Assembly: GCA_018334495.1 (NCBI GenBank) | Contig: JAGXLV010000012.1 | Span: 1 to 53,785 of the forward strand | From: Oleiphilaceae bacterium | Lineage (GTDB): Bacteria; Pseudomonadota; Gammaproteobacteria; Pseudomonadales; Oleiphilaceae | DNA: 53,785 bases | Direction of reading: 5' to 3' | Shown here: positions 17,645-26,295 of the stretch, one piece after another | Numbering within the stretch: the stretch's first letter is position 1 | Layout of the letters: the number at the start of each line of letters is the position of its first letter | Program-made: the position numbers and the translations under genes | The notes under the pieces: generated by a model | What the model saw: only the letters and a program-made list of their open reading frames with translations | What the model was told of the DNA's origin: nothing | Database searches by the model: none

Positions 17645-18018
17645 CAGAAAACATGGCGGAAACACTGTTCAGCAAAATCATCAATCGCGAAATCCCGGCG
17701 GACATCGTCTATGAGGACGATCTGAGCCTGGCGTTCAAGGACATCCATCCCCAGGCCCCCGTGCATCTGCTGATCATACCGAAAAAGCGGATTGCGACAA
17801 TCAACGACATTGCCGAAGACGATCGCGAACTGGTCGGCCACCTGTTTTGGGTAGCCGGCAAGCTTGCCAGAGACATGGGCTTCGATGATGAGGGCTATCG
17901 TGCGGTCATGAACTGCAACGAGCAGGCCGGCCAGTCGGTGTTCCACATTCACCTGCATTTGTTGGCCGGCAAACCCCTGGGCTGGCCGCCCTATACGGAT
18001 CACCCCAAACAGGCCTGA
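17641..18018 (+). CDS. Histidine-triad (HIT) nucleotide-binding protein, HINT type
   Basis: The 125-residue protein has the triad HIHLHLL near residue 103 and the HINT landmarks FSKIINREIPADIVYEDD and HLLIIPKKRI. HINT proteins are purine nucleoside phosphoramidases in the cytoplasm. The frame opens with ATG at 17641 overlapping the upstream stop; a second ATG at 17653 is also possible and would remove four residues. It forms a two-gene unit with the UbiF-like gene and converges on phoU with a 15-bp gap. Confidence 0.93.
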   Translation: MTENMAETLFSKIINREIPADIVYEDDLSLAFKDIHPQAPVHLLIIPKKRIATINDIAEDDRELVGHLFWVAGKLARDMGFDDEGYRAVMNCNEQAGQSVFHIHLHLLAGKPLGWPPYTDHPKQA

Positions 18019-18033
18019 TCCGGAACGGGGCGT

Positions 18034-18759
18034 TCAGTCGCGCCCGACGATCCTTTCGGCTTCCTCCATGGGCGTGTGGCGAACGTCCTCGCCCTTGACC
18101 ATAAAGATCACGTTTTCCGCCAGGTTACAGGCGTGATCCCCGACCCGTTCCAGAGCGCGCAGGACCCACATCACCGACATGCAGCGTGAGATATTGCGGG
18201 GATCCTCCATCATGAACGTGATCAGGCTGCGGGTGGCGGCCTTGTATTCTTCGTCCACCCGCTTGTCTTCTTTCATGATCCGCAAAGCCTGCCTGGAATC
18301 CAGACGAGCAAAGGCATCCAGGGAATCACGCAGCATGTTGGCGACATGCTCACCGATGTGCCGGATTTCCACGTAGCCGTGAGGCGCTTTGCCTTCGTCC
18401 GACAGCGCGACGGCCAGCTTGGCAATCTTTTTGGCCTCGTCGCCGACACGCTCAAGATCCGCGACCATTTTGATCACCGAAATCACCAGGCGCAGGTCCC
18501 GGGCCGCCGGCTGACGGCGGGCGATAACCAGCGTGGCCTCTTCATCAATTTCAATTTCGAGCTTGTCGACTTCCCTGTCCTTGGCCCGCACTTCCTCGCC
18601 CAGCTGGCCGTCACTTTCAACCAGAGCCTTGACCGCATCGTGAACCTGTTGCTCCACCATGCCGCCCATTTTGAGAAACTCGGCTTTCAGCCCCGCCAGA
18701 TCGTGATTGAACTGGTTGGAAATATGATCACCGTAGACATCCTCTTTGCCTTTACTCAT
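18034..18759 (-). CDS. phoU: Phosphate signalling protein PhoU
   Basis: PhoU is a cytoplasmic all-helical protein that links the Pst transporter to PhoR and keeps the Pho regulon off in high phosphate. The 241 residues match E. coli PhoU. Two PhoU repeats are visible, each with the metal-binding E/D-x-x-x-D pattern: DLERVGDEAKKIAKLA and ALERVGDHACNLAENVIF. The ATG at 18759 follows AGGAG with a 9-nt spacer; an upstream alternative adds eight residues without family support. It is the last gene of pstSCAB-phoU. Confidence 0.97.
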   Translation of the reverse strand: MSKGKEDVYGDHISNQFNHDLAGLKAEFLKMGGMVEQQVHDAVKALVESDGQLGEEVRAKDREVDKLEIEIDEEATLVIARRQPAARDLRLVISVIKMVADLERVGDEAKKIAKLAVALSDEGKAPHGYVEIRHIGEHVANMLRDSLDAFARLDSRQALRIMKEDKRVDEEYKAATRSLITFMMEDPRNISRCMSVMWVLRALERVGDHACNLAENVIFMVKGEDVRHTPMEEAERIVGRD

Positions 18760-18798
18760 CGTTCTGTGCTCCTGATTCTGCAAGCTGGTTTAAGCGTC

Positions 18799-19692
18799 TC
18801 AACCGAATCGGCCGGTGATGTAGGATTCGGTCAGGTCGTGTTGCGGTGACGTAAACACCTTATTGGTTTCATTGACCTCAACCAAATGCCCCAGATGAAA
18901 ATAGGCTGTGCGGTGAGATACCCGCGCCGCCTGTTGCATGGAGTGGGTCACGATGACGATTGTATAGCTCTTGGACATTTCGCTGATGAGTTCCTCGATA
19001 CGAGCGGTAGCAATTGGATCCAGAGCAGAACAGGGCTCATCCATCAGGATCACTTCCGGGCTTACAGCAATGGCGCGGGCAATGCACAGGCGCTGCTGCT
19101 GGCCGCCGGACATACCGGTTGCGTTGGCGTCCAGGCGGTCCTTGACCTCGTTCCAAAGCCCGGCCTTGCGGAGGCTGTTCTCAACAATGTCATCCAGTTC
19201 GGCTTTGCGATTGGCCAACCCGTGAATTTTCGGGCCATAAGCGACGTTGTCATAGATAGACTTGGGGAACGGATTCGGTTTCTGAAACACCATTCCGACC
19301 CGGGCGCGGAGCTCCACCACGTCCTTTTTCGAGGCATAGATGTCTTCATCATCCAGCAACAGCTGACCAGTGATACGGCAACTTTCAATGCTGTCGTTCA
19401 TGCGGTTCAGACAACGCAGGAACGTGGATTTCCCGCAACCGGAGGGTCCGATAAACGAGATAACCTCGTTGCGGCCAATATCGAGACTGATGTTCTTGAT
19501 GGCCCGGTCGTCGCCGTAAGACACATCCACATGACGCAGTTTGTACTTGGGGTTATCCGCAAACGCTTTGCCGACGGTTTTCCCTTCCTCGATCACGGTA
19601 TCCTCGGGCTTTTCCTCGGCGACCGGGATCACGGCGTCACTTTTGTGTCGCGCATCGGCTTCCGCTGAGATGCCAGGGTTCATAGTGTTCAT
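18799..19692 (-). CDS. pstB: Phosphate ABC transporter ATPase PstB
   Basis: This is the ATP-binding subunit of the phosphate importer. Walker [10 protein letters not shown], signature MSGGQQQRL and Walker [14 protein letters not shown] are all intact. At 297 residues it exceeds E. coli PstB (257) by an acidic N-terminal extension of about 40 residues before [12 protein letters not shown]. The ATG at 19692 has GAGGAG 6 nt upstream, so the extension is likely translated. It is 10 bp after pstA and 39 bp before phoU. Confidence 0.97.
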   Translation of the reverse strand: MNTMNPGISAEADARHKSDAVIPVAEEKPEDTVIEEGKTVGKAFADNPKYKLRHVDVSYGDDRAIKNISLDIGRNEVISFIGPSGCGKSTFLRCLNRMNDSIESCRITGQLLLDDEDIYASKKDVVELRARVGMVFQKPNPFPKSIYDNVAYGPKIHGLANRKAELDDIVENSLRKAGLWNEVKDRLDANATGMSGGQQQRLCIARAIAVSPEVILMDEPCSALDPIATARIEELISEMSKSYTIVIVTHSMQQAARVSHRTAYFHLGHLVEVNETNKVFTSPQHDLTESYITGRFG

Positions 19693-19702
19693 GTAAATCT
19701 CC

Positions 19703-20977
19703 TCACCAGCGGCGTTCCAGCCGCTTACGCAGCCAGATAGCCAGAGCATTCATACTCATCAGAAAGGTCAACAGCACCATGATGGCCGCCGACGCGCGTT
19801 CGATAAAGCCCGATTCCGGGCTGCCCGCCCACAGGAACACCTGTACGGGCAATACCGTGGCAGCATCAAAGAAACCCTCGGGCACTTCCACAATAAAGGC
19901 CACCATGCCAATCAGCAAAAGTGGTGCAGTTTCGCCCAAGGCCTGGGCCATGCCGATGATCGAACCGGTCAGCATGCCGGGCATGGCCAGAGGTAATACG
20001 TGGTGCAACACCACCTGCATTTTGGAAGCACCGATACCCTCAGCAGCCTCCCTTATCGAAGGCGGCACGCTCTGGATGGCGGCGCGGCTGGAGATAATGA
20101 TGGTGGGCAGAGTCATCAGGGTGAGCACCAGGCCGCCCACAAACGGCACCGAGCGCGGCATACCAAACAGATTGATAAACACCGCCAGGCCCAGCAAGCC
20201 AAAGATGATCGACGGCACGGCCGCCAGGTTGTTGATATTAACCTCGATAAAGTCTGTGAACCTGTTTTTGGGTGCGAATTCTTCCAGATAAATCGCACCG
20301 GCCACGCCGATGGGGAACGACAGCACCAGGGTCACAAACATCGTCAGCAGTGATCCGACGATCGCGCCAAGCACCCCGGCTCTGGCGGGATCACGGGAAT
20401 CTCCGCTGGTAAAGAAGACATCGTTAAAACGGGTTTCTATAACCCCCCGTTCCTGCAATTCATCCACCCATGCCTGCTGCTGCTCCGACAGCTTGATGGA
20501 ATAGGCGTCGTCGCCTTTGTGTTTCACATACACATCCACATTGCTGTTGGCCAGGAAGGTGATCGTCTGGGTAGTACCCATCCAGTCTGGATTGGCTGTC
20601 AATTCATTACGAAGCTGATTCGCCGAATAAGCATTGACCAGCCCACGCAGTGCGTCCCGGTCATCCTCCGTGGCATCCGGCAGGATCTTCGCCAAACTGA
20701 CAATCAGCGGCTCCACGAAGTCCGCCATGCGGACCTCATCAGGATTGGTCGGGTCCTCCAGGTACATCCTTTCAGAGTCCATTTCGACATCCAGAGTAAT
20801 GGTTGTCTTCAGGAACCCGGTATGGCCTTTGCCGATAATATCAGCGAACAGAATGATCAAAGCACCAAGGGCGAGAGCGATGGCGAGAATGCCATAGCTG
20901 CGGAAACGGCGCTCCTTGCGATACCGTCTTTTCAGCGAGCGGCGGACAATCTCCGCCTGTTCGGATTGATTATTCAT
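19703..20977 (-). CDS. pstA: Phosphate ABC transporter permease PstA
   Basis: The 424-residue inner-membrane permease has one N-terminal helix, a periplasmic insert of roughly 150 residues, then the usual five-helix transport domain with [16 protein letters not shown] and the EAA-loop region [26 protein letters not shown]. It is longer than E. coli PstA (296) because of that insert, an arrangement I recall from pseudomonads and relatives. The ATG at 20977 overlaps the pstC stop by 8 bp; an ATG 8 codons upstream is possible. Confidence 0.96.
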   Translation of the reverse strand: MNNQSEQAEIVRRSLKRRYRKERRFRSYGILAIALALGALIILFADIIGKGHTGFLKTTITLDVEMDSERMYLEDPTNPDEVRMADFVEPLIVSLAKILPDATEDDRDALRGLVNAYSANQLRNELTANPDWMGTTQTITFLANSNVDVYVKHKGDDAYSIKLSEQQQAWVDELQERGVIETRFNDVFFTSGDSRDPARAGVLGAIVGSLLTMFVTLVLSFPIGVAGAIYLEEFAPKNRFTDFIEVNINNLAAVPSIIFGLLGLAVFINLFGMPRSVPFVGGLVLTLMTLPTIIISSRAAIQSVPPSIREAAEGIGASKMQVVLHHVLPLAMPGMLTGSIIGMAQALGETAPLLLIGMVAFIVEVPEGFFDAATVLPVQVFLWAGSPESGFIERASAAIMVLLTFLMSMNALAIWLRKRLERRW

Positions 20978-22358
20978 ACTGTTCCCGATATTTGCGGACA
21001 ATTTTCAGGGCAAGCACGTTCAGAAGCAGGGTCACGATAAAGAGCATCGCACCGAGCGCAAACGCAGCCAGCGTCTTGGGACTGTCGAATTCCTGGTCGC
21101 CAATCAGCAAGGTCACAATCTGCACGGTAACCGTGGTGACCGTCTCCAGCGGGTTGGCGGTCAGATTGGCAGCAAGGCCCGCAGCCATCACCACAATCAT
21201 GGTTTCGCCGATGGCCCGGGAGGCCGCCAGCAAAATGCCGCCCATAATGCCTGGCAGAGCTGCCGGGAAGATCACTTGCTTCATGGTCTCGGACTGGGTG
21301 GCCCCGAGTGCCAGTGAGCCATCTCGCATGGTCTGGGGCACGGCGTTAATGACATCATCAGAAAGTGATGAAACAAACGGGATAATCATGATGCCCATTA
21401 CCAGACCGGCCGCAAGGGCACTTTGGGAGGAGGCATTCAGCCCCAGTGTTTGTGCAAAATCAGCGATGAAAGGGGCAACGGTTAACGCTGCAAAAAAACC
21501 GTAAACCACCGTCGGCACGCCCGCCAGCAATTCCATAAGTGGTTTCACCACACTCCGGACGTGCTTGTTGGCGTATTCCGACAGGTAAATGGCGGAAAAC
21601 AGACCAACCGGCACTGCGACCAGCAATGCAATCGCGGAAATCAGCAGCGTCCCGGTGAACAGCGGAATCATACCGAAAGCGCCCTCGGAGCCGACCTGAT
21701 CCGCCCGAAGCGCTACTTGTGGGCTCCAGCTGGTGCCGAAAAAGAATTCCGTAAACGAAACCATCCCGAAAAAACGGATGGTTTCGAAAATAACAGAAAA
21801 TATAATGCCAACAGTGGTCAGTATCGCCACACCGGCACAGGCAAAGAAAATCCACTGAAGAGTGCTTTCCACCTGCTCCCGGGCATTGAGCCTCGGCTGT
21901 ATCCGGTACCAGCCCACAAAACCGGCAAGCACCGCAACGGACAGCACCAGCAGTGTCATGTAAGTTTCGCTGTTCTCTCGCAGCGTCTTCAGCAATTCCG
22001 CTGCATTGGCAATCGGCTCTTTGACGGAGTCCGGCGACAGTGCGCCGCTAGCCACATTGCTGATTTTAGACATCAGCAGACTGGCTTCGCCGATGGATTT
22101 CGGAACCATCTCGGGTCCCAGTGATCCGAGGACCAACAACTGTATGATCTGATCTTCGAACGACGCCCATAATACCAGAACGATCAACGCCGGAATGCCG
22201 CACCACATGGCGGCACGAACGCCGTAGTAACCGGGCAGTGACTTGAGGTGACGGATGCCACCCATGGGTGCGGCGAGCGCCCTTGATCGGAAATAACCCA
22301 GCGCATAAGCCACACCAATAAGCGCAAGGGTTATAAAAAACAGAGTCACGGGTTGCAT
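20970..22358 (-). CDS. pstC: Phosphate ABC transporter permease PstC
   Basis: The 462-residue partner permease has extra N-terminal helices and a periplasmic insert (about residues 60-160) before the conserved domain with PVGLFSAIYLSEYA and the coupling region DGSLALGATQSETMKQVIFPAALPG. E. coli PstC has 319 residues. The ATG at 22358 follows AGGAAATACC. The gene overlaps pstA and lies 140 bp after pstS, with a hairpin in between that may lower its expression relative to pstS. Confidence 0.96.
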   Translation of the reverse strand: MQPVTLFFITLALIGVAYALGYFRSRALAAPMGGIRHLKSLPGYYGVRAAMWCGIPALIVLVLWASFEDQIIQLLVLGSLGPEMVPKSIGEASLLMSKISNVASGALSPDSVKEPIANAAELLKTLRENSETYMTLLVLSVAVLAGFVGWYRIQPRLNAREQVESTLQWIFFACAGVAILTTVGIIFSVIFETIRFFGMVSFTEFFFGTSWSPQVALRADQVGSEGAFGMIPLFTGTLLISAIALLVAVPVGLFSAIYLSEYANKHVRSVVKPLMELLAGVPTVVYGFFAALTVAPFIADFAQTLGLNASSQSALAAGLVMGIMIIPFVSSLSDDVINAVPQTMRDGSLALGATQSETMKQVIFPAALPGIMGGILLAASRAIGETMIVVMAAGLAANLTANPLETVTTVTVQIVTLLIGDQEFDSPKTLAAFALGAMLFIVTLLLNVLALKIVRKYREQYE

Positions 22359-22445
22359 GGTATTTCCTGTCTGCGACTGCGGGATCGTGGCGAATTCTAC
22401 GTCAGCGAAGCGCCATTTTCACGCTTGTCTGTCTGAAACAACTAA

Positions 22446-22480
22446 GGGTGCTAGCCGTTTTACCGGCTAGCACCCTTTTT
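22446..22480. terminator. Strong hairpin between pstS and pstC
   Basis: GGGTGCTAGCCG (22446-22457) pairs perfectly with CGGCTAGCACCC (22464-22475) around a 6-nt loop, with five T next on the plus strand and an A run before it on the minus strand. In the operon direction (minus) the following T tract is poor (TTAGTTGTTT), so it may act as a partial terminator or a 3' stabiliser that makes pstS more abundant than pstCAB. Confidence 0.65.
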
Positions 22481-22498
22481 AACCCTCGAGCTGGTTGT

Positions 22499-23542
22499 TT
22501 ACTTGAGCTCACTCATGGTCAGGTTTGGCATCTTGTCCAGCTTCTTCTGCAGCGCCATCAGACCGTCACGGGTCGGAACGATCAAGCCAACGTCCTTAAG
22601 GTACCCGTTCGGGCCCATAGCCGCCGGGCTGACAAACTCGGCCGCGTATTCCTTGATGCCAGGCACCACACCGATGTGCGCCTTCTTGACATAGAAGAAC
22701 ATGGAGCGGGCAACCGGGTACTTATCCTCGGCAATTAGCTGAGGTTCCGGCGCAACACCGTCCAACTTGGCAGCCTGAAGACGGTCAGAATTCTCCTCAA
22801 GAAAGCTGTAACCGAACACACCGTACATGCTGGCGTCGCCCATCAGCTTCTGCACGATCAGGTTGTCGTTTTCACCGGCTTCAATGAACGCGCCGTCCTC
22901 ACGGATGCTTTCACAAGTGGCACTGTGCTGGTCTTCGCTAAGATCCGCAGCTTCGGGCAGCCGGTCGCAGCCGCCAGCCAGAGCTAGCTCGTTGAAAGAG
23001 TCACGGGTACCGGAGGTCGGCGGTGGGCCCATCACGCGAATCGGCTTGTTCGGCAGGCTGGAATCCACATCGCTCCAGTTCTTGTGGGGGTTGGCAACCC
23101 ACTCACCGTCAACAGGCACCTTCTCGCCCAGTGCCAGGAACAACTGTTCCAGGGTCAGGTCCATCGGCTCTGCGTCCTTCGAGCTGGCAATCACGATGCC
23201 GTCGGAACCGATGCGAAACTCGGTGATGTCTTCAACGCCGTTGCTCTGGCAAAGTTCAAGCTCGGAAGACTTGATGCGACGTGAGGCGTTGGTGATGTCG
23301 GGATGATTGGTGCCGATGCCCTGACAGAAAATCTTCAGACCACCACCAGAACCGGTGGATTCCAGCTTCGGAGTCGGAAAGTCACTGGTGGTACCAAAAC
23401 GCTCGGCAACCACGGTTGCGAACGGATAAACCGTGGAGGAACCGACAATGTTAATAGTATCGCGAGCCATGGCAGGCGATGAAATAGCCGCCACGGAACC
23501 GGCCAGGGCGAGAGTAGCAAGCGTTTTATTGAGTTTGATCAC
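22499..23542 (-). CDS. pstS: Periplasmic phosphate-binding protein PstS
   Basis: The 347-residue solute-binding protein captures phosphate for PstCAB. A Sec signal peptide (residues 1-26, ending AMA) precedes the mature start RDTINIVGSSTVYPF; the phosphate-contacting motifs GSSTVYPF and SGTRDSFNE are present. The start is GTG at 23540-23542 with GGAGA 7-8 nt upstream (GGAGATTTAAC-GTG), and it begins with the charged residues IKLNK. Expression should be under PhoB, given the Pho box at 23696-23713. Confidence 0.96.
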   Translation of the reverse strand: MIKLNKTLATLALAGSVAAISSPAMARDTINIVGSSTVYPFATVVAERFGTTSDFPTPKLESTGSGGGLKIFCQGIGTNHPDITNASRRIKSSELELCQSNGVEDITEFRIGSDGIVIASSKDAEPMDLTLEQLFLALGEKVPVDGEWVANPHKNWSDVDSSLPNKPIRVMGPPPTSGTRDSFNELALAGGCDRLPEAADLSEDQHSATCESIREDGAFIEAGENDNLIVQKLMGDASMYGVFGYSFLEENSDRLQAAKLDGVAPEPQLIAEDKYPVARSMFFYVKKAHIGVVPGIKEYAAEFVSPAAMGPNGYLKDVGLIVPTRDGLMALQKKLDKMPNLTMSELK

Positions 23543-23679
23543 GTTAAATCTCCATCATTGCTTGAGCTATGATTAGCTTCGGTTATGAGTGCTGATCGAG
23601 CTCGGATATGGCAGACACGGTATGGCTGTATCTCCTCCCCGACTCTCACACAAACCGGCCTTGATCAGCCGATAAGAGA

Positions 23680-23713
23680 AGAATAAGGACCTTCTGTGAC
23701 AGCATTGTTACAG
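23680..23713 (-). promoter_or_regulatory. Pho box and -10 element of the pst operon
   Basis: On the minus strand CTGTAAC-AATG-CTGTCAC (23713-23696) is a PhoB direct repeat: two 7-mers separated by 4 bp, close to the E. coli consensus. TATTCT (23685-23680) lies 10 bp after the second repeat, the standard position of the -10 in Pho promoters where the box replaces the -35. The leader to the pstS start would be about 130 nt. Confidence 0.85.
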
Positions 23714-23806
23714 CACCTTAAATTTACCGACCTGCTGTTTTTACTTGCAGCTTCTGGCCCGCGTACTAACATGGCGAACGAATCCGGAACTTTGAGGCAG
23801 TAACCC

Positions 23807-24214
23807 ATGACCACCCCACACGATGATGACAAGCCCAGCCCCCGCGGTGAACTGGTGATCCAGCTCGTTCCGCTGCCCTCGGACACCAATGCCAACGGCG
23901 ACGTTTTCGCCGGCTGGGTGGTCAAGCAGATGGATCTCGCAGCGGCCACCATGGCCGGCCGCATCTCCAAGGGCCGAAACGCCACCGTGGCCATCGACCG
24001 CATGGAATTCCTGTCACCCTTGAGAGTGGGCTCACAGATGGGCTGTTATTGCGAACTGGTGGATATCGGCAGCAGTTCCATGAAAATCAATGTAGAGGTC
24101 TGGACGCGTGACCGCAACGCCGAGCGACTCCGCAAAGTCACCGAGGCCTTGATCGTCTTCGTGGCTATTGATGACAACGGCCGTATTCGTGAAGTGCCGG
24201 AGCAGGGGGCCTAG
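23807..24214 (+). CDS. Acyl-CoA thioesterase, YciA-type hotdog fold
   Basis: The 135-residue protein is a single hotdog domain. It carries NANGDVFAGWVVKQMDLAAA, where the catalytic Asp of YciA-type enzymes lies, and VAIDRMEFLSPLRVG. YciA-type enzymes hydrolyse many acyl-CoAs in the cytoplasm. The N-terminal RGELVIQLVPLPSDTNANGD also matches YciA. The ATG at 23807 follows TTTGAGGCAG. It is divergent from pstS and converges on the sigma factor with a 16-bp gap. The physiological substrate is unknown. Confidence 0.9.
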   Translation: MTTPHDDDKPSPRGELVIQLVPLPSDTNANGDVFAGWVVKQMDLAAATMAGRISKGRNATVAIDRMEFLSPLRVGSQMGCYCELVDIGSSSMKINVEVWTRDRNAERLRKVTEALIVFVAIDDNGRIREVPEQGA

Positions 24215-24230
24215 TGCCCCGGCGTCGCCA

Positions 24231-24767
24231 CTAGTCGCCAACGGCGCTGTGGCAGCAAACCTTGCCAGAGGAATCTGTTATCACGTTGCAGCGATGAGCC
24301 AATTCATTTCTCAGGCGCTCCCTTGCGCGGCGGATTCTGGCTTTGGCGGCAGGTAAGGATATATCTTTTCTGACAGCGTACTCGTCCTGGGAAAGCGGGC
24401 CGAGATCGCAGGCTTCCAGAATGTCCCGATCTTCATTCCCAAGCGCCGGCAATACTGCCCGTATACAGACTGCCAGACCAGTTACCGGGTCTGCTATGTC
24501 CCCGCGGTTATCCGGCAAATGATCGGAAACCGGCACCCATGTCTTGCGCAGGCGATGGCTGTCAGTGAGTGCATTTCTGGCCACACGGAACAACCAGCTG
24601 CGAGGGTTTTCCAGCTCGCAGAAAGACTGCCCCTCGCGCATAGCTTTGAGAAAAACATCCTGCAACAGATCATCGCTAAGGGCAGGCTCTTTCAGCCGAC
24701 CAAGCAGAAAGTGGCGCAGTTCCGCCTGGTGGTCATGCCATGCCCGCAAAACACATTCGAACGCCAT
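24231..24767 (-). CDS. sigZ: ECF-type RNA polymerase sigma factor, SigZ group
   Basis: The 178-residue protein has sigma region 2 (DLLQDVFLKAM, then PRSWLFRVARNALTDSHR) and region 4 (LSQDEYAVRKDISLPAAKARIRRARERLRN). The tail contains CNVITDSSGKVCCHS, with three Cys, which resembles the Cys-containing tail of the SigZ group; its function is not known. No adjacent anti-sigma factor is visible. The ATG at 24767 has GAGGAG 7 nt upstream. It is divergent from the ArsP-like permease across a 147-bp region with a near-perfect palindrome, and lies beside an arsenic block, so a role in metalloid stress is possible but unproven. Confidence 0.88.
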   Translation of the reverse strand: MAFECVLRAWHDHQAELRHFLLGRLKEPALSDDLLQDVFLKAMREGQSFCELENPRSWLFRVARNALTDSHRLRKTWVPVSDHLPDNRGDIADPVTGLAVCIRAVLPALGNEDRDILEACDLGPLSQDEYAVRKDISLPAAKARIRRARERLRNELAHRCNVITDSSGKVCCHSAVGD

Positions 24768-24803
24768 TCCAACGCTCCTCTGAAATATTAAGCCAGTTTT
24801 ATC

Positions 24804-24821
24804 TGTTTATACGCATAAACA
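24804..24821. promoter_or_regulatory. Operator-like palindrome in the sigZ/permease gap
   Basis: TGTTTAT-ACGC-ATAAACA has perfect 7-bp arms and a 4-bp centre. It lies 37 bp upstream of the sigZ start and about 94 bp upstream of the permease start, where a repressor could control both divergent genes. An ArsR-family protein is a plausible ligand given the neighbours, but this is inference. Confidence 0.5.
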
Positions 24822-24914
24822 AGCGATAAGCAATATTCTCCCGCCAATCAGTATCTTTTGCCCAACGAATTCGTCTCCGTGATAACCAACATCACTGAAT
24901 GGATCAGGAACTTC

Positions 24915-25931
24915 ATGCTCGACATTTTTACCGAACTGGCCAGCTGGCTCGCTTACGAACTGCTCGGACTGGACCCTGCCAGCAAGCTTGGTACATCCAT
25001 TCACTTTTTTATTGAAGACACCACCAAGATTCTTTTTCTGCTGGTGGTAATGATCTACGTGATCGCGCTGCTCCGGGCCTCGATGAACCTGGAGCGGGTA
25101 AGGTCCTATATCCAGCAAAAACACCGCCTGGTGGGCTATTTCTTCGGCTCCGGTTTTGGCGCCATCACTCCATTTTGTTCCTGTTCCAGCATCCCGCTGT
25201 TTCTGGGCTTTACCAGCGCTGGCATTCCTCTGGGTATCACCATGGCATTCCTGTTCACCTCACCCATCATCAATGAGGTAGCGGTAATCATGCTCTGGAG
25301 CCTGCTGGGATGGGAATTCACCCTGGCTTACATCGTGATTGGCATGGCGGTGGGGATTCTTGGTGGCATGATCCTGGATGCCCTCAAGGGCGAGCGTTGG
25401 CTGAAAGATTTCGCCGCCAAGGCGTATCAAAGGGCGGCTTTGGAACCTCAAAACCACAAGCACGACATTGAGGTACCCGAAGCACCGAAGATGACCATGG
25501 CGGAAAGGCACCAGTTCGCCAAGGACGAACTCAATGAAATCGTCGGGCGCATCTGGAAGTGGGTGCTCATCGGTGTCGGCCTCGGCGCGGCTCTGCACGG
25601 CTTTATGCCGGATGGCTGGTTTGCCGAAAATCTGGGTTCCGGCCAGTGGTGGAGCGTGCCGGCCGCCGTGTTTGCCGGGCTGCCTCTATACTCCAACGCC
25701 ACCGCCGTTATCCCGGTGATGGAGAGTCTGATCATAAAAGGCTTGCCGGTGGGTACCACCATGGCTTTCTGCATGAGTACGGTGGCGGCCAGCTTCCCGG
25801 AATTCATCATGCTCAAACAGGTCATGACTTTCCGTCTGCTGGGACTGGTTTTCATTATCTTGCTAGCCAACTTCATGATGGTCGGCTGGCTTGTGAATGC
25901 CATCAGCCCCTGGCTTTTTTCAGGGTTCTGA
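24915..25931 (+). CDS. Permease of the COG0701/DUF318 family, ArsP-like
   Basis: The 338-residue membrane protein has two blocks of about four helices each, joined by a charged cytoplasmic loop (about residues 155-220). It carries the family motif ITPFCSCSSIPLF and, in the second half, a parallel PLYSNATAVIPVMESL. The family includes ArsP, which exports trivalent organoarsenicals such as methylarsenite. The Cys pair in the first motif would suit thiol chemistry. The ATG at 24915 follows AGGAACTTC and gives a family-like N-terminus; a TTG at 24858 would add 19 residues. It is followed by a small thioredoxin, a common pairing, and lies near arsenic genes. Substrate specificity is inferred from family and context. 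Confidence 0.8.
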   Translation: MLDIFTELASWLAYELLGLDPASKLGTSIHFFIEDTTKILFLLVVMIYVIALLRASMNLERVRSYIQQKHRLVGYFFGSGFGAITPFCSCSSIPLFLGFTSAGIPLGITMAFLFTSPIINEVAVIMLWSLLGWEFTLAYIVIGMAVGILGGMILDALKGERWLKDFAAKAYQRAALEPQNHKHDIEVPEAPKMTMAERHQFAKDELNEIVGRIWKWVLIGVGLGAALHGFMPDGWFAENLGSGQWWSVPAAVFAGLPLYSNATAVIPVMESLIIKGLPVGTTMAFCMSTVAASFPEFIMLKQVMTFRLLGLVFIILLANFMMVGWLVNAISPWLFSGF

Positions 25932-25944
25932 TACCTTTAGCCAT

Positions 25945-25987
25945 GAATAAAGCAGTGAATAAAGCAGTGAATAAAGCAGTGAATAAA
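25945..25987 (+). repeat. 12-bp tandem repeat, 3.6 copies
   Basis: The unit GAATAAAGCAGT occurs three times in full plus seven bases, immediately before the SD of the thioredoxin gene. Because 12 is a multiple of 3, an ATG at 25943 reads through it as MNKAVNKAVNKAVNK and continues for 22 codons to a stop that overlaps the thioredoxin ATG (ATGA). This could be a slipping repeat that changes leader length, or a short coupled leader ORF without a good SD of its own. Confidence 0.85.
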
Positions 25988-26007
25988 ACACCCAAAAGGA
26001 GAACCTT

Positions 26008-26244
26008 ATGAAACATTTCGAAGTACTGGGTACCGGCTGCAAGAAATGCGTCAACACCGCCGAAAGTATTGAGCGTGTTGCCGAGGAACTGGGCCAGACT
26101 GTCAATGTAGAAAAAGTCACGGACCCGGCAAAAATCATGGAGTACCAGGTGATGTCCACCCCTGCCGTGGCAATTGATGGCAAGGTGGTTCACAGCGGTT
26201 CCATCCCGGAGCACGGCAAGATTGCTGGCTGGTTCGAATCCTGA
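26008..26244 (+). CDS. Small thioredoxin-fold protein (redox-active disulfide protein 2 type)
   Basis: The 78-residue protein is a minimal thioredoxin fold with the redox motif CKKC (residues 11-14) after MKHFEVLGTG, and the cis-Pro loop MSTPAVAIDG. Such proteins usually sit next to COG0701 permeases and ArsR regulators, and probably shuttle electrons or hand over thiol-bound substrate in the cytoplasm; the exact role is not established. The ATG at 26008 has AAGGAG 6 nt upstream. It is 76 bp after the permease, separated by the 12-bp tandem repeat, and is likely co-transcribed with it. Confidence 0.9.
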   Translation: MKHFEVLGTGCKKCVNTAESIERVAEELGQTVNVEKVTDPAKIMEYQVMSTPAVAIDGKVVHSGSIPEHGKIAGWFES

Positions 26245-26257
26245 AGTCCGGTGCAGT

Positions 26258-26293
26258 GAATGGCACCCCCTCTCGGTTAAGGAGGTGTCATTC
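26258..26293. terminator. Hairpin between convergent thioredoxin and arsJ genes
   Basis: GAATGGCACCCCCTC (26258-26272) pairs with GGAGGTGTCATTC (26281-26293) apart from a bulge and a G-T pair. No T run follows on either strand, so it may work with Rho or simply protect the two 3' ends. Confidence 0.5.
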
Positions 26294-26295
26294 AT

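Noticed and set aside
25945..25987. CRISPR-like or IS-related repeat
   Set aside because: The 12-bp units are directly adjacent without spacers; this is a simple tandem repeat.
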